From the NCBI RefSeq assembly GCF_000417505.1, contig NZ_APHY01000002.1:1-63661 (forward strand): DNA of 63,661 nucleotides, written 5' to 3'. The notes beneath the pieces were generated by a model, which saw only the letters and a list, made by a program, of their open reading frames with translations, did not search any database and was not told the origin of the DNA. Source of the stretch: Megasphaera sp. NM10 (lineage in GTDB: Bacteria; Bacillota; Negativicutes; Veillonellales; Megasphaeraceae). A program made the position numbers and the translations under genes. This document shows, one piece after another, positions 17,453-26,452 of this stretch (the first letter of the stretch is position 1; each line of letters starts with the position of its first letter).

Positions 17453-19444
17453 TTATTTTACGACTTTCTTTACGGCGGCTACGACATTTTCTGTCGTGAA
17501 GCCAAATTTCTTGAACAAGACGCCGGCCGGAGCGGAGGCACCGAAGGATTTCATAGAAACCGTCGTCCCGTCGAGGCCGACGTATTTACCCCAGCCGAAG
17601 TCCGAAGCGGCTTCGACAGCGACGCGGGCGCGGACAGCTTTCGGGAGTACCTGTTCTTTATAGGCTTCGTCCTGCTGTTCAAAGAGTTCCATGCAAGGCA
17701 TGCTGACGACGCGGACGTCGACACCTTCTTTAGCCAGTTCGTCTTTAGCGCTGACAGCCAGTTCGACTTCCGAACCGCTGGCCATGATGATGGCATCGGG
17801 AACGGCCTTGTTGGCATCGGCGATGACGTAAGCGCCTTTCAGGGCTTCTTTGCTGCTGCCGGCGAGCTGCGGCAGGTTCTGGCGGGTCAGGACGAGGGCC
17901 GTCGGCGTCTTCTGGCTGGTCGCAGCCAGGTACCAGCCGGCAGCCGTTTCCGTAGCGTCAGCCGGACGGAAGACGTTGACGTTAGGAAGGGAGCGGAGCA
18001 TGGCCAGCTGTTCAATCGGTTCGTGAGTCGGGCCGTCTTCGCCGACACCGATGCTGTCGTGCGTGAGGACGTACGTCGTCGGCAGGCTCATGAGGGCAGC
18101 CAGGCGGATCATGGGTTTCATGTAATCGCTGAAGACGAAGAACGTGCCGGCATACGGACGGATACCGCCGTGAAGGGCCAGGCCATTGGTGATGGCGCCC
18201 ATAGCCAGTTCACGGACGCCGAAGTGGACGTTGCGGCCGCTGTAATCGGTCTTGCTGAAGAAGCCTTCGCCTTTCATTTCCGTCTTGTTCGACGGAGCCA
18301 GGTCGGCGCTGCCGCCAAAGAGCTGAGGCATGATGTCTTTCAGGCGGTTGATCATCGTGCCGGACAAGCTGCGCGTAGCCTGCGGTTTATCTTCATAAGC
18401 CCAGAAATCTTCGTCATTCAAGAGGGCCTGTGCATCGACATCGCTGTGGAAAGCATCCCATTTAGCTTTCATATCCGGGAATTTGGCAGCGTAGTCGGCA
18501 AAGAGTTTCTGCCAATCCGCTTCAGCTGCGCCGGCTTTCTGGCTCAATTCAGCATAATGAGCATAGACTTCGTCCGGGATGTAGAAGGTTTCCTGCGGTT
18601 TCGGCCAGCCCAGGTTTTCTTTCATGGCGACGATGTTTTCTTCACCCAGCGGCGAGCCATGAGCGGCAGCCGAGCCCTGTTTGGCCGGGCAGCCATAGCC
18701 GATCTGGGTCTTGATGGTAATGAACGACGGATGTTCCTTGTCGGCTTTGGCTTCTTCGATGGCTTTGCCGATGGCATCGAGGTCCGTGCCGTCTTCGACG
18801 GTAATCGTCTGGAAACCGAAGGCAGCCATGCGGGCCTGGACATTTTCCGTAAAGGCGATGTCCGTATTGCCTTCGATAGAGATGTTGTTGCTATCGTAGA
18901 GGACGATGAGTTTGGAAAGGCCGAGTGTCCCTGCCAGGGAGAAGGCTTCCGACGAGATGCCTTCCATCAGGCAGCCGTCGCCGCAGAGGGCGAAGGTGTA
19001 GTGGTCGACGACGGGATAACCCGGTTTATTGAAAATAGCTGCCAAGTGAGCTTCTGCCATGGCCATGCCGACAGCCATGCCCAGGCCGGCGCCGAGGGGG
19101 CCTGTCGTCGCTTCGACGCCCGTCGTGTGGCCGTATTCCGGATGACCCGGTGTCAAGGAGCCATCTTGACGGAACTGTTTAATGTCGTCCATGGTCAGGC
19201 CGTAGCCGTAGAAATGGAGCAGCGAATACAACAGCATCGAGCCGTGGCCAGCCGAGAGGATAAAGCGGTCGCGGTTCGCCCATTTCGGGTCCTTTGCGTT
19301 ATGGTTCATGTGATTTGCCCAGAGTTCGTATGCAATGGGGGCTGCGCCGAGGGGCAGGCCGGGATGGCCGGAGTTGGCCTTCTGGATGGCGTCAGCCGAC
19401 AATACACGAATGGCATTTACACAAGTCGTATCAATGGTGCTCAT
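17453..19444 (-). CDS. tkt: Transketolase
   Basis: Transketolase moves two-carbon ketol units between sugar phosphates in the non-oxidative pentose phosphate pathway using thiamine diphosphate. The 663-residue protein has the ThDP/Mg site [13 protein letters not shown] near 155, followed by [10 protein letters not shown], a pyrimidine-binding middle domain ([17 protein letters not shown]) and a C-terminal domain. The start follows AAGGAG. It is transcribed alone, divergent from the HAD phosphatase gene, and ends in a repeat block and terminator. A hairpin with T-run (about 19500-19540) lies in its upstream region and could affect transcription; this was not resolved. Confidence 0.96.
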   Translation of the reverse strand: MSTIDTTCVNAIRVLSADAIQKANSGHPGLPLGAAPIAYELWANHMNHNAKDPKWANRDRFILSAGHGSMLLYSLLHFYGYGLTMDDIKQFRQDGSLTPGHPEYGHTTGVEATTGPLGAGLGMAVGMAMAEAHLAAIFNKPGYPVVDHYTFALCGDGCLMEGISSEAFSLAGTLGLSKLIVLYDSNNISIEGNTDIAFTENVQARMAAFGFQTITVEDGTDLDAIGKAIEEAKADKEHPSFITIKTQIGYGCPAKQGSAAAHGSPLGEENIVAMKENLGWPKPQETFYIPDEVYAHYAELSQKAGAAEADWQKLFADYAAKFPDMKAKWDAFHSDVDAQALLNDEDFWAYEDKPQATRSLSGTMINRLKDIMPQLFGGSADLAPSNKTEMKGEGFFSKTDYSGRNVHFGVRELAMGAITNGLALHGGIRPYAGTFFVFSDYMKPMIRLAALMSLPTTYVLTHDSIGVGEDGPTHEPIEQLAMLRSLPNVNVFRPADATETAAGWYLAATSQKTPTALVLTRQNLPQLAGSSKEALKGAYVIADANKAVPDAIIMASGSEVELAVSAKDELAKEGVDVRVVSMPCMELFEQQDEAYKEQVLPKAVRARVAVEAASDFGWGKYVGLDGTTVSMKSFGASAPAGVLFKKFGFTTENVVAAVKKVVK

Positions 19445-19604
19445 TAGTCAAATCGCTCCTTTTTATGTGATCGAAAATAAATAGACATTCACTTTATTAT
19501 GTAAAAAAAGGACCCCTTCTGTCAATGGCAAAAGGGGATTTTGGGAGAAATTTATATATGCTATAATAAAGAAGTTTCTTAATTTTCCGAGAAAGGATAG
19601 ACTC

Positions 19605-20366
19605 ATGACGAAAAAATACTTTTTCTTTGATATCGACGGGACCCTGGGCCTGGGGATCTCCAGCATCATCCCGGCAGACACGCTGTACTGCCTGCGCCGC
19701 CTCGTCCAGAAAGGCCATTTCATCGCCATCGCATCGGGCCGCCTGCAGCACGATACACAGACCTTTGCCGACCGCTACGGCATACCGGCCGTCGTCGCCG
19801 ATGGCGGCAACAGCCTGTCCCTGGACGGGAAAATCCTGAAAATGACCGGCCTGCCCCTGGAGAACTGCAAAGCCCTGCTGCGCGACCTGACGGACCGCCA
19901 CTATCCCTGGGCCGTCGTCACGGACAATACCATCAACCGCTATACACCGTATGCTGATTTCCCCCACGACGACCCGCGCAATTACATGGAAACCGTCATC
20001 CGCCCGGTCCCCATCGAAAATCTGACGGCCGTCTATAAAATCATGTACGCCCGGCCCCAGCGCCTCGAAGACGAACCGCCGACATACGGCCTGCCCCACC
20101 TGGAATACATCGACCACACGTACCTCATCGAACCGACCGACAAGAGCCGCGGCATCCTGCGTATGCTGGACCTCGTCGGCGGCCGCCCGGAAGATGCTGT
20201 CGTCTTCGGCGACGGCATGAACGACATTTCCATGTTCCGCAAGCCCTTCTTCTCCATCGCCATGGGCAACGGCCGGGATGAGCTGAAAGCCCATGCCGAC
20301 TACGTCACGGGCGACAACGATAAGGGCGGCATCCTGGAAGCCTGCAAAAAATTCGGCTGGCTCTAA
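19605..20366 (+). CDS. Cof-type HAD hydrolase (sugar-phosphate or flavin phosphatase)
   Basis: The 253-residue protein has HAD motif I FDIDGT (nucleophile D9, acid/base D11), a type IIB cap, a basic residue region before motif IV, and motif IV VFGDGMNDISMF near 205-216. Cof-type enzymes hydrolyse small phosphorylated metabolites such as sugar phosphates and FMN; the substrate cannot be predicted. An extended -10 TGCTATAAT at 19559-19567 and an AAAGGA site precede the start. It is one of few plus-strand genes in the window and converges on telA, with only a 7-bp repeat array between the two stops. Confidence 0.88.
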   Translation: MTKKYFFFDIDGTLGLGISSIIPADTLYCLRRLVQKGHFIAIASGRLQHDTQTFADRYGIPAVVADGGNSLSLDGKILKMTGLPLENCKALLRDLTDRHYPWAVVTDNTINRYTPYADFPHDDPRNYMETVIRPVPIENLTAVYKIMYARPQRLEDEPPTYGLPHLEYIDHTYLIEPTDKSRGILRMLDLVGGRPEDAVVFGDGMNDISMFRKPFFSIAMGNGRDELKAHADYVTGDNDKGGILEACKKFGWL

Positions 20367-20422
20367 GGGATAGTCCGTAGTTTGTAGTCTGTAGTTTGTA
20401 GTCTGTAGTTTGCAGTTTCTAG
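20367..20422. repeat. Eight tandem 7-bp units filling a convergent intergenic gap
   Basis: Immediately after the HAD gene stop codon, the 56 bases divide exactly into eight heptamers: GGGATAG, TCCGTAG, TTTGTAG, TCTGTAG, TTTGTAG, TCTGTAG, TTTGCAG, TTTCTAG. The last overlaps the telA stop codon on the other strand. Seven of the eight end in TAG. No terminator hairpin is present. Confidence 0.85.
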
Positions 20423-21570
20423 TTGTGGCCGGCGCCTTTTAACAGGGCTTCCCGCAGGCGGTCTTCGATCTGGACCAGTTCGGCTTCGGCGGCCTGCCGC
20501 TTCTGCCGTCCTTCCTGCTGGATGCGCAGCGTATCTTCGATGGTGCTGATCAAATCTTCATTGACCTGCTTGACCGTTTCGATATCGACGATGGCCCGTT
20601 CATTTTCGACGGCCGTATCGTGGGAATTCTGCTTGAGCATGGCGGCGTTGCGCTTGAGCAGTTCATTGGTCGTATTAGACACAGCCTGCTGCATTTCCAG
20701 GGCTTCTTTCTGCCGCCCCAGCCCCAGGGCCAGGACCATCTGGTTCTTCCACAAGGGGATGGTGTTGTAAATGGCACTCTGGATGCGGTCGACGAGGATC
20801 TTGTCGTTGTTCTGGATGATGCGGATCTGCGGTGCCGTCTGGATGGCAATGGTCTTGCTGATTTTCAGGTCGTGGACCTTCTTTTCAAAGCGGCTGACGG
20901 AATTCTTGAAATCCTGGACGACCTGGACGGCCATGGGATTATCTGAAACCTGAGCCTGGGCTTCCAGTTTGGGAATCGTCGTCAAGTTCAGTTCCTGTAT
21001 CTTTTCTTCGCCAGCCTGGATGTAGAGCTGGAGCTGTTTGAAGTATTCCAGGTTCTTATCGTAGAGGCCGTCGAACATGGCAATGTCCTTCATGAGGGTC
21101 ATTTTCTGGCTGTCCAGGCCGGCCTGTATCTTGTCGATCTGGGCGGCCAGCGTCGTATAGGACTGGGTCAGGGCTTCTTTTTTCTTGAACAGCGAGCCGA
21201 CGACGGGCAGGCTGGCCAGGAAGCCCTGGTCCTCGTCGTTTTCGTCTTCAAAGGACTTGACCCGCTTGACCAGGTCGTTGAGCAGGTCACCGGCTGCGGC
21301 CGGGTCCGTACTCTTGACCGTCGACAAGACGCTGTCCGAAAAGGTGGCGATATTTTTCTGGGCGGCGCTGCCGTACTGGACGATGGCGTTGGAATTGACC
21401 AGGTCGATGGCATCCTTGATGGTGTCGACCTGCTGCCGTTCTTCCGGCGTCAGGCTTTCGACCTGGGCATTGAAATGAGCTACTTCGTGCTTTTCATCGA
21501 CGGCTGGCAGGGCTTTCTGGCTGTCGGCCTGCTTTTTCTCTAAAAGGTCATTCAAATTGATATCGGCCAT
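20419..21570 (-). CDS. TelA/KlaA-family toxic anion resistance protein
   Basis: This 383-residue, mostly helical cytoplasmic protein belongs to the TelA family, named from tellurite-resistance loci. The conserved core is visible as LFKKKEALTQSYTTLAAQIDKIQAGLDSQ, MLKDIAMFDGLYDKN-like text and IRIIQNNDKILVDRIQSAIYNTIPLWKNQM. The chromosomal function is unclear: relatives are linked to resistance to antimicrobials and envelope-active compounds rather than to tellurite itself. The gene follows an XpaC-family membrane protein by 9 bp; this pair is recurrent in Firmicutes and probably acts together. Confidence 0.85.
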   Translation of the reverse strand: MADINLNDLLEKKQADSQKALPAVDEKHEVAHFNAQVESLTPEERQQVDTIKDAIDLVNSNAIVQYGSAAQKNIATFSDSVLSTVKSTDPAAAGDLLNDLVKRVKSFEDENDEDQGFLASLPVVGSLFKKKEALTQSYTTLAAQIDKIQAGLDSQKMTLMKDIAMFDGLYDKNLEYFKQLQLYIQAGEEKIQELNLTTIPKLEAQAQVSDNPMAVQVVQDFKNSVSRFEKKVHDLKISKTIAIQTAPQIRIIQNNDKILVDRIQSAIYNTIPLWKNQMVLALGLGRQKEALEMQQAVSNTTNELLKRNAAMLKQNSHDTAVENERAIVDIETVKQVNEDLISTIEDTLRIQQEGRQKRQAAEAELVQIEDRLREALLKGAGHN

Positions 21571-21579
21571 AGTATCTAC

Positions 21580-22287
21580 CTACTTTCTTTTTGTATTCAA
21601 GAACTGGTCGGCTAAATCGATGATCGTCCCGACCAGGTCATCACTGCGCTTGGCCTGCGGTTCCACCTTGGGCGGTTCCGTCTGGATGCCGTCAGCGGCC
21701 ATGTTCTGCTTCATGACCTTCATTTCGGCGTCGAGGTCCATGAGCTGGGCATTGAGGACCTTGGAGAACTGGTCTTCATAGGCTTCGTCGAACTTATCCA
21801 GGAGCTGCTTGATCTCCCATTTCGACTGCTGCACTTCCTGCGCTTCAAGGCCCGTCTTTTCCAGCTCCTGGTACTTGCGGACCAGGAGCAGGGCCCGGTC
21901 CTGGTAATAATCGACGAAGCGCCGGGCCAGGCTCATCCGTTCCGGATGCTGCTGCAAGTAGGTCAGGAAATTCTTGGCAATGCCCTGCATCTTGCGCAGC
22001 TGTTTCCGCAGTTCGTCGTCATCGACGTGCTTCATTTCTTTTTCAATGGCGTTGAAATCATCGACGGCTTTGCTGAAGAGCTCGTCGTTCAGCTTGTCCA
22101 CTTCTTCGTTGCCGCTGGAAAATTCCAGTTCCGGCTTGAACTTCTTCTTATTGCGGCGGTGAATCCAGTAGAGGATGAAGACGCCGAAGACGAGACTGAA
22201 CGTCCCGGACAGATGACCCGTAGCGAACCAGTTATAACTGGGAACGGCAAAACAGATGATAGCGATGAGATATAAGAAAATATTCAC
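21580..22287 (-). CDS. XpaC-like (5-bromo-4-chloroindolyl phosphate hydrolysis family) membrane protein
   Basis: The 235-residue protein begins with two short membrane helices (residues 3-20 and 27-43) and continues as a charged helical cytoplasmic domain with AVDDFNAIEKEMKHVDDDELRKQLRKM. This is the XpaC-family layout; the historic name refers to an indirect phenotype, and no phosphatase motif is present. The GTG start follows TAGGAGG. It forms a two-gene operon with telA. The 80 bp upstream hold the terminator of the preceding acyltransferase gene; no clear promoter was identified. Confidence 0.8.
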   Translation of the reverse strand: MNIFLYLIAIICFAVPSYNWFATGHLSGTFSLVFGVFILYWIHRRNKKKFKPELEFSSGNEEVDKLNDELFSKAVDDFNAIEKEMKHVDDDELRKQLRKMQGIAKNFLTYLQQHPERMSLARRFVDYYQDRALLLVRKYQELEKTGLEAQEVQQSKWEIKQLLDKFDEAYEDQFSKVLNAQLMDLDAEMKVMKQNMAADGIQTEPPKVEPQAKRSDDLVGTIIDLADQFLNTKRK

Positions 22288-22363
22288 GATCGTCCCTCCT
22301 AAGTGAAGAATGTCTTTCCTTAATCATAGCATTTTTCGCCCCATTTGTCGTGGATTGTAAGGC

Positions 22364-22397
22364 AAAAAAGAGGCTGTCCCTGAAGACAGCCTCTTTT
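22364..22397 (-). terminator. Intrinsic terminator after the acyltransferase gene
   Basis: The stem agaggctgtc/gacagcctct with loop cctgaa is flanked by A6 and T5 runs. It is separated from the acyltransferase stop codon by a repeat block of about 125 bp. Confidence 0.85.
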
Positions 22398-22399
22398 TG

Positions 22400-22524
22400 A
22401 GTATTAAGTTTGCAGTTTGTAGTTTTTAGTGAATGGTTTTAAATTTAGAGCCATTTTCTACAAACTGCAAACTCCGAACTACAAACTACGAAGTAATAGT
22501 GACTACGCATGATGGCATAAGCCT
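22400..22524. repeat. AT-rich heptamer element with long inverted repeat
   Basis: Heptamers AGTTTGC, AGTTTGT, AGTTTTT (22407-22427) and their inverted counterparts ACAAACT, GCAAACT, CCGAACT, ACAAACT (22460-22487) form a hairpin with a perfect 16-bp stem (22407-22422 with 22458-22473). The central part carries aatggttttaaattta. A related element occurs near 47.06-47.19 kb and a more diverged one near 58.19-58.31 kb. No gene is visible here. Confidence 0.75.
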
Positions 22525-23439
22525 TCATACGCCAGCCCCCTTTTCAGCTTGTTTTATTTTATACCGTTTAGTCCATTTCCAGCGATTGTGCAGCCAGAAC
22601 CAGTCTTCTGGATACTTGCGGATATGGGCTTCCAGGCGGTCGTTGAGTTCCTGTGTCGTTTCGTACATGATGCGGTTCTTTTCCTCTTTCGAGAGCTTGT
22701 GGTCCGCTGTGTACGGCTTGATGGGCGGCAGGACTTCGACGACGTGGTGGTACGGCCGGTCTTCGTGGATGAAGGTCGACACGATGGGGTAATTGGCGAT
22801 GCCGGCCATCTTGGCCGGTCCGTCAGCCGTCAGGGTGTCCATGCCAAAGAGTTTGACCATGATGCCGGTATAGCCCGGGTCCTGGTCCATGAGCAGGCCG
22901 ATGTAGTGGCCGTCGCGGAGGAAGCGGACCATGTCGCGGATGCCCGTCTTGTAAGTGACGTGCTGCTTCATCATGGCCCGGTACTCGTTGATGAAGGTAT
23001 CGGCGCTCTTGCTGTTCTGTTCCTGAGCAACGGAGATGAGGGGATAGCCATTCATGGCCAGGACAGCTCCCAGGAGTTCCCAGTTGCCGGCATGGGATGC
23101 CATGAAGACGGCCCCTTCGCCGCTGGCTTTGAGTTCGTCCAGGTATTCCTTGCCGTGCCAGGTAATCTTTTCGTCGAGCATCTCCTTCGTATAGCGCGGA
23201 TACGACAGGACTTCGATGATCATGGGCCCGAACCGGACCGTACTGGCCTTGGCGATGGCCATGGCCTTTTCCGGATCATCGGTCAGACCGCAGTCCAAAA
23301 TCTGCTGCTGGGCCAGGACCTTGCGCTTCTTGGGAACGAAAGTCCAGAAAAAGGCACCTAAAAAGGTGCCTAGGGCCCGGCGACAGCCTTCTGGAATGTG
23401 GCAGATGATCCAGCTCAGACATTTCATAAAGGTGTACAT
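22525..23439 (-). CDS. Lysophospholipid acyltransferase family protein, LpxL/HtrB-like (lipid A acylation)
   Basis: The 304-residue protein fits the bacterial lipid A late-acyltransferase family: one N-terminal membrane segment, the catalytic HAGNWE (HxxxxE-type) motif at about 117, and FLRDGHYIGLLMDQDPG and EDRPYHHVVEVLPPI blocks further on. It should transfer a secondary acyl chain to Kdo-lipid A or a related precursor at the inner membrane. The start chosen (MYTFMKCLSWI) has GAGGA seven bases upstream. It follows lpxD directly and closes the outer-membrane cluster. Confidence 0.85.
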   Translation of the reverse strand: MYTFMKCLSWIICHIPEGCRRALGTFLGAFFWTFVPKKRKVLAQQQILDCGLTDDPEKAMAIAKASTVRFGPMIIEVLSYPRYTKEMLDEKITWHGKEYLDELKASGEGAVFMASHAGNWELLGAVLAMNGYPLISVAQEQNSKSADTFINEYRAMMKQHVTYKTGIRDMVRFLRDGHYIGLLMDQDPGYTGIMVKLFGMDTLTADGPAKMAGIANYPIVSTFIHEDRPYHHVVEVLPPIKPYTADHKLSKEEKNRIMYETTQELNDRLEAHIRKYPEDWFWLHNRWKWTKRYKIKQAEKGAGV

Positions 23440-23451
23440 AGGCAAATCCTC

Positions 23452-24483
23452 TTACTGTTGTTCTAATTTCTTTTCCAGTTCAGCGATTTTTTTCTGCAAG
23501 GCTTTGACGGTCTTGGCCATTTCCGGCAGGTGTTTCAGGTAGACCTGGGTACGGCTCCATTCCATGTGAGGCCGGATGGGGAACCCGGCATAGACCTGGT
23601 TGCCCTTGACATTGCCCGTAATGCCCGATTTGCCGGCAAAGACGGCATTGTCGCCAATGGTGATGTGGCCAGTGCAGCCGGTCTGACCGGCAAAGATGAC
23701 GTGATTGCCGGCTTTGGTGCTGCCAGCGATGCCCGTCTGGGCGATGAGGAAACAGTCTTCACCGATTTCGACGTTGTGGCCGAGATGGACGAGGTTGTCG
23801 ATTTTCGTCCCCCTGCCGACTTTCGTCGAACCCAGGGTTGCATTATCGAGACACGTGCAGGCGCCGATTTCGACATCGTCGCCGAGGGTGACGTTGCCGA
23901 TCTGCGGGATCCGCGTATGCTTGCCCTTTTCCGTAGCAAAGCCGAAGCCTTCGCCGCCGATGACGGCGTGAGCCCGGATGACGGCGTTCTTTCCGAGGAC
24001 GCAGTTTTCGTGGATGACGGCACCGGGATAAAGGACCGAACCTTCGCCGATCTTGACATTATCGCCTAAAAAGACGTAGGGATAAATCGTCGAGCCCTTG
24101 CCGATTTCGACGTTCTTGCCGATGACGGCATAAGGCATGATGGCTACGTCTTCGCCGATAGAGGCGCTGCCGTCGATGATGGCTGTCGGATGGATGCCCG
24201 GCGTGACCGACTGGCGGGGATGAAACAGCACGAGGAGCTGGGAAAAAGCCAGGCGGGGATTTTCTACGACGACGAGCGTATTATCTCCGGCAGGAACTTC
24301 TTTTTCGACAATGACGGCACCGGCATGGACCTGCGGCAAATATTCCGTATACGGATCGACGGCAAAGGTAATGTCCTGCAGACCGGCTTCGGCCAGGCCT
24401 TTCACGTCTTCAATGACGGCGTCACCCTTGCCGATGACCGTGCCGCCCAGCAATACTGCTAATTCCTGTACTGTTTTCTTCAC
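23452..24483 (-). CDS. lpxD: UDP-3-O-acylglucosamine N-acyltransferase
   Basis: LpxD adds the second hydroxyacyl chain in lipid A synthesis. The protein has the N-terminal uridine-binding domain, then a left-handed beta helix of hexapeptide repeats (for example IGEDVAIMPYAVIGKNVEIG), with the catalytic-region block LVHLGHNVEIGEDC and IAGSTKAGNHVIFAGQ, and a C-terminal helix (KALQKKIAELEKKLEQQ). The GTG at 24483 has an AGGGG site at normal spacing; an upstream TTG would be too close to it. Together with the adjacent acyltransferase it shows that this organism makes LPS. Confidence 0.94.
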   Translation of the reverse strand: MKKTVQELAVLLGGTVIGKGDAVIEDVKGLAEAGLQDITFAVDPYTEYLPQVHAGAVIVEKEVPAGDNTLVVVENPRLAFSQLLVLFHPRQSVTPGIHPTAIIDGSASIGEDVAIMPYAVIGKNVEIGKGSTIYPYVFLGDNVKIGEGSVLYPGAVIHENCVLGKNAVIRAHAVIGGEGFGFATEKGKHTRIPQIGNVTLGDDVEIGACTCLDNATLGSTKVGRGTKIDNLVHLGHNVEIGEDCFLIAQTGIAGSTKAGNHVIFAGQTGCTGHITIGDNAVFAGKSGITGNVKGNQVYAGFPIRPHMEWSRTQVYLKHLPEMAKTVKALQKKIAELEKKLEQQ

Positions 24484-24501
24484 GATATACAACCCCTTTT
24501 T

Positions 24502-24921
24502 TTACTGCAATTTGGCAATTAAATCGTCGGTTACGTCGATGCCGCCGGAAGGAACGGCTTCTTTGACGACGATGATGCCGACATTTTTATCCTTGGCGAT
24601 GTCGCCTAACTTGCTCTGGATGTCCGACATGAACTGACGCTGCATGCTGGCGCCGAAAATATTGAGTTCCTGCTGGGCCTGCTGCTGTTTCTTCTGGAAA
24701 TCTTCAGCCGACATGGACTGCTGTGCGTCCTGCAATTCCTTTTCGATGGATTTCTGTTTATCTTCGGTCTTCTGTTTATACTGCTGGACCAGGGGCGCTT
24801 CTTTCTGTACGCGCGACATGTCGACGACGCCTACATTATCTTTTCCGCCACAGCCGGCGAGCATACCCGTCAGGGCCAGCATTGCGGCGACGATTCCTAA
24901 GCGCTTCCAAACTTTTTTCAT
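24502..24921 (-). CDS. OmpH/Skp-like lipoprotein
   Basis: The 139-residue protein has a lipoprotein signal ending LTGMLAGC, so it is likely lipidated. VGVVDMSRVQKEAPLVQQY matches the OmpH/Skp start, followed by a long Gln- and Lys-rich coiled coil and a short C-terminal beta segment (VGIIVVKEAVPSGGIDVTDDLI) that ends the chaperone body in this family. Skp-type chaperones hold unfolded outer-membrane proteins in the periplasm. The start follows GGAGG. It is the third of three consecutive paralogues between the BamA region and lpxD. Confidence 0.85.
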   Translation of the reverse strand: MKKVWKRLGIVAAMLALTGMLAGCGGKDNVGVVDMSRVQKEAPLVQQYKQKTEDKQKSIEKELQDAQQSMSAEDFQKKQQQAQQELNIFGASMQRQFMSDIQSKLGDIAKDKNVGIIVVKEAVPSGGIDVTDDLIAKLQ

Positions 24922-24937
24922 TGCTAAAAGCCTCCTG

Positions 24938-25873
24938 TTATGCCAACTTGGCAATAATATCATCGGTAACATCCGTAGCCGTGCCGATGCCTTCGTAGTT
25001 GGCGAAGATCATCTCAAAGCCCTGTTCCTGGGCGACATCGGCGGCTTTATCGCGGATATCTGCCATAATGGCGTCTTTCACATCTTTCATTTCTTTTTCT
25101 TTTGCATCGAGTTTATCTTTCCATTCCTTGTTCCACACAGCCGGTTCCGGCCGGTCCTGCAAGACGCCCAGCTGCTGCTGGAAGACCTGCTGGTTGTCTG
25201 CCTTGCGTCCTTCCAGGTCTTTCTTGACCTGCTGGGCGTAGTCATCGAGCTCTTTCTTGGCCTGGGCCTTATCCGGTGCCATGAGGGCCGCGATTTCATC
25301 GGCTGTCCGGTTGGTCACCTGGACGTCAGCCTGGCTGCCTTTGAGCAAGGTTTGGAGCTGTTCCTCTGTCGCTGCCCGTTCTTCTTTAGACAGGGACAGG
25401 GTCTTCAGCTTCAACTGGAGATTGACGATTTTCAACGTGTCGGCCTGGGAAATGACAGGCGTCGTCTTCTTCTTTTCCTGGACGAGCGAATCATACCGCT
25501 GTTTCAGCCGGTTGTTGAGCTCGTTCTCCTTGAGGGCGACTTTGGCCTGCAGTTCCTGGTCGAGGGCTGCCGTACCTGCGGCGTCGGCAGCGGCAAAATT
25601 CTGGACCGACGTCCCTTCGGCAGCAGCTTTCTGGGAATAGTTCCACTGTTCAAACTGATATTGGGCAACCATAGCGTTGTATTCCAGTTCTAAATGGTGA
25701 TACTCGCTATAACGCGGGTGGCTCATGACGACGTGTTCCAGGTCTGCATAGGCATAGACCGGCGTCGCAGCTGTCGACGGGGCCGGCTGGCTGCGGTGGC
25801 TGAAGAACCACCAGCCGGCGAGGAGACAGACCATGAGGACCGCGGCACCGGCTGCCGCATATATCCGTTTCAT
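24938..25873 (-). CDS. OmpH/Skp-like membrane-anchored protein, enlarged paralogue
   Basis: This 311-residue paralogue has an uncleaved-looking N-terminal helix (MKRIYAAAGAAVLMVCLLAGWWFF) and an OmpH-like domain at the C-terminus (KDAIMADIRDKAADVAQEQGFEMIFANYEG ends as VTDDIIAKLA). Between them are about 150 residues of extra helical sequence, including LDQELQAKVALKENELNNRLKQ. It is about twice the length of a usual Skp. The C-terminal motif TDVTDDIIAKL is nearly the same as in its neighbours, so the three arose by duplication. The role of the insert is unknown. Confidence 0.75.
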   Translation of the reverse strand: MKRIYAAAGAAVLMVCLLAGWWFFSHRSQPAPSTAATPVYAYADLEHVVMSHPRYSEYHHLELEYNAMVAQYQFEQWNYSQKAAAEGTSVQNFAAADAAGTAALDQELQAKVALKENELNNRLKQRYDSLVQEKKKTTPVISQADTLKIVNLQLKLKTLSLSKEERAATEEQLQTLLKGSQADVQVTNRTADEIAALMAPDKAQAKKELDDYAQQVKKDLEGRKADNQQVFQQQLGVLQDRPEPAVWNKEWKDKLDAKEKEMKDVKDAIMADIRDKAADVAQEQGFEMIFANYEGIGTATDVTDDIIAKLA

Positions 25874-25882
25874 AAAGACTCC

Positions 25883-26431
25883 TTACTGGTTACTGCTGCT
25901 GGAGCTGTCCGAACTGCTGGAGCTGTTGGCGCTGCTGTCGGAGCTGCTGGAACCAGAGTTCTTGTTCAGTTCTTTAGCGACCTGGTCGGTAATATCCGTA
26001 CCGCCATAGAGGACGACGCTCTTGTCGACGACGAGGCTGAGGCCTTTGGTCTTGGCAACATCGCTGACAGCCGTGTCGACTTTATCTTTGATGCCTTTGA
26101 AGATTTCCTGGCGTTTCGTAGCCAGTTCGCCCTGCATCTTCTGGAAGAGCTGCTGTTTCTGCTGGTCGTCCATGCCGGCCGACTGCTGTTCAAACTGTTT
26201 CTGCATGTCTTCGCCAGCCTGCTGGAGCTGTTTCTGTGCCGCAACGGCGTCCTGATTATCAGGAGTGATGATCTTGCTCGTATCGACGACGCCGATGTTG
26301 CTCGACGGAGCCGCATTGACAGGGTTGCCCGTCTGCATGATAGCCAGGCCGGCGACACTGAAGACGAAGATAGCTGCGATAACAGCCGAAAAAATCTTGA
26401 TATTGCGTTTCTTACCTATTTCAGACATCAT
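25883..26431 (-). CDS. OmpH/Skp-like periplasmic chaperone
   Basis: The 182-residue protein has a membrane helix near residues 13-30 and then NIGVVDTSKIITPDNQDAVAAQKQLQQ, an OmpH-type start, a Gln-rich coiled coil, and LSLVVDKSVVLYGGTDITDQVAKEL. The last 25 residues are almost only Ser, Asn and Asp, a low-complexity tail. A GGAGAAG site precedes the start. It is the first of three OmpH paralogues transcribed after bamA and the putative outer-membrane protein. Confidence 0.85.
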   Translation of the reverse strand: MMSEIGKKRNIKIFSAVIAAIFVFSVAGLAIMQTGNPVNAAPSSNIGVVDTSKIITPDNQDAVAAQKQLQQAGEDMQKQFEQQSAGMDDQQKQQLFQKMQGELATKRQEIFKGIKDKVDTAVSDVAKTKGLSLVVDKSVVLYGGTDITDQVAKELNKNSGSSSSDSSANSSSSSDSSSSSNQ

Positions 26432-26452
26432 AATAAAACTTCTCCTTTTGTA

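Noticed and set aside
17369-19447. Long open frame on the plus strand antisense to tkt
   Set aside because: It mirrors the transketolase codons; GC-rich third positions keep the opposite strand open. There is no ribosome site and no family motif. Similar mirrors lie opposite serA, nrdJ, glpX, rny and rimO.
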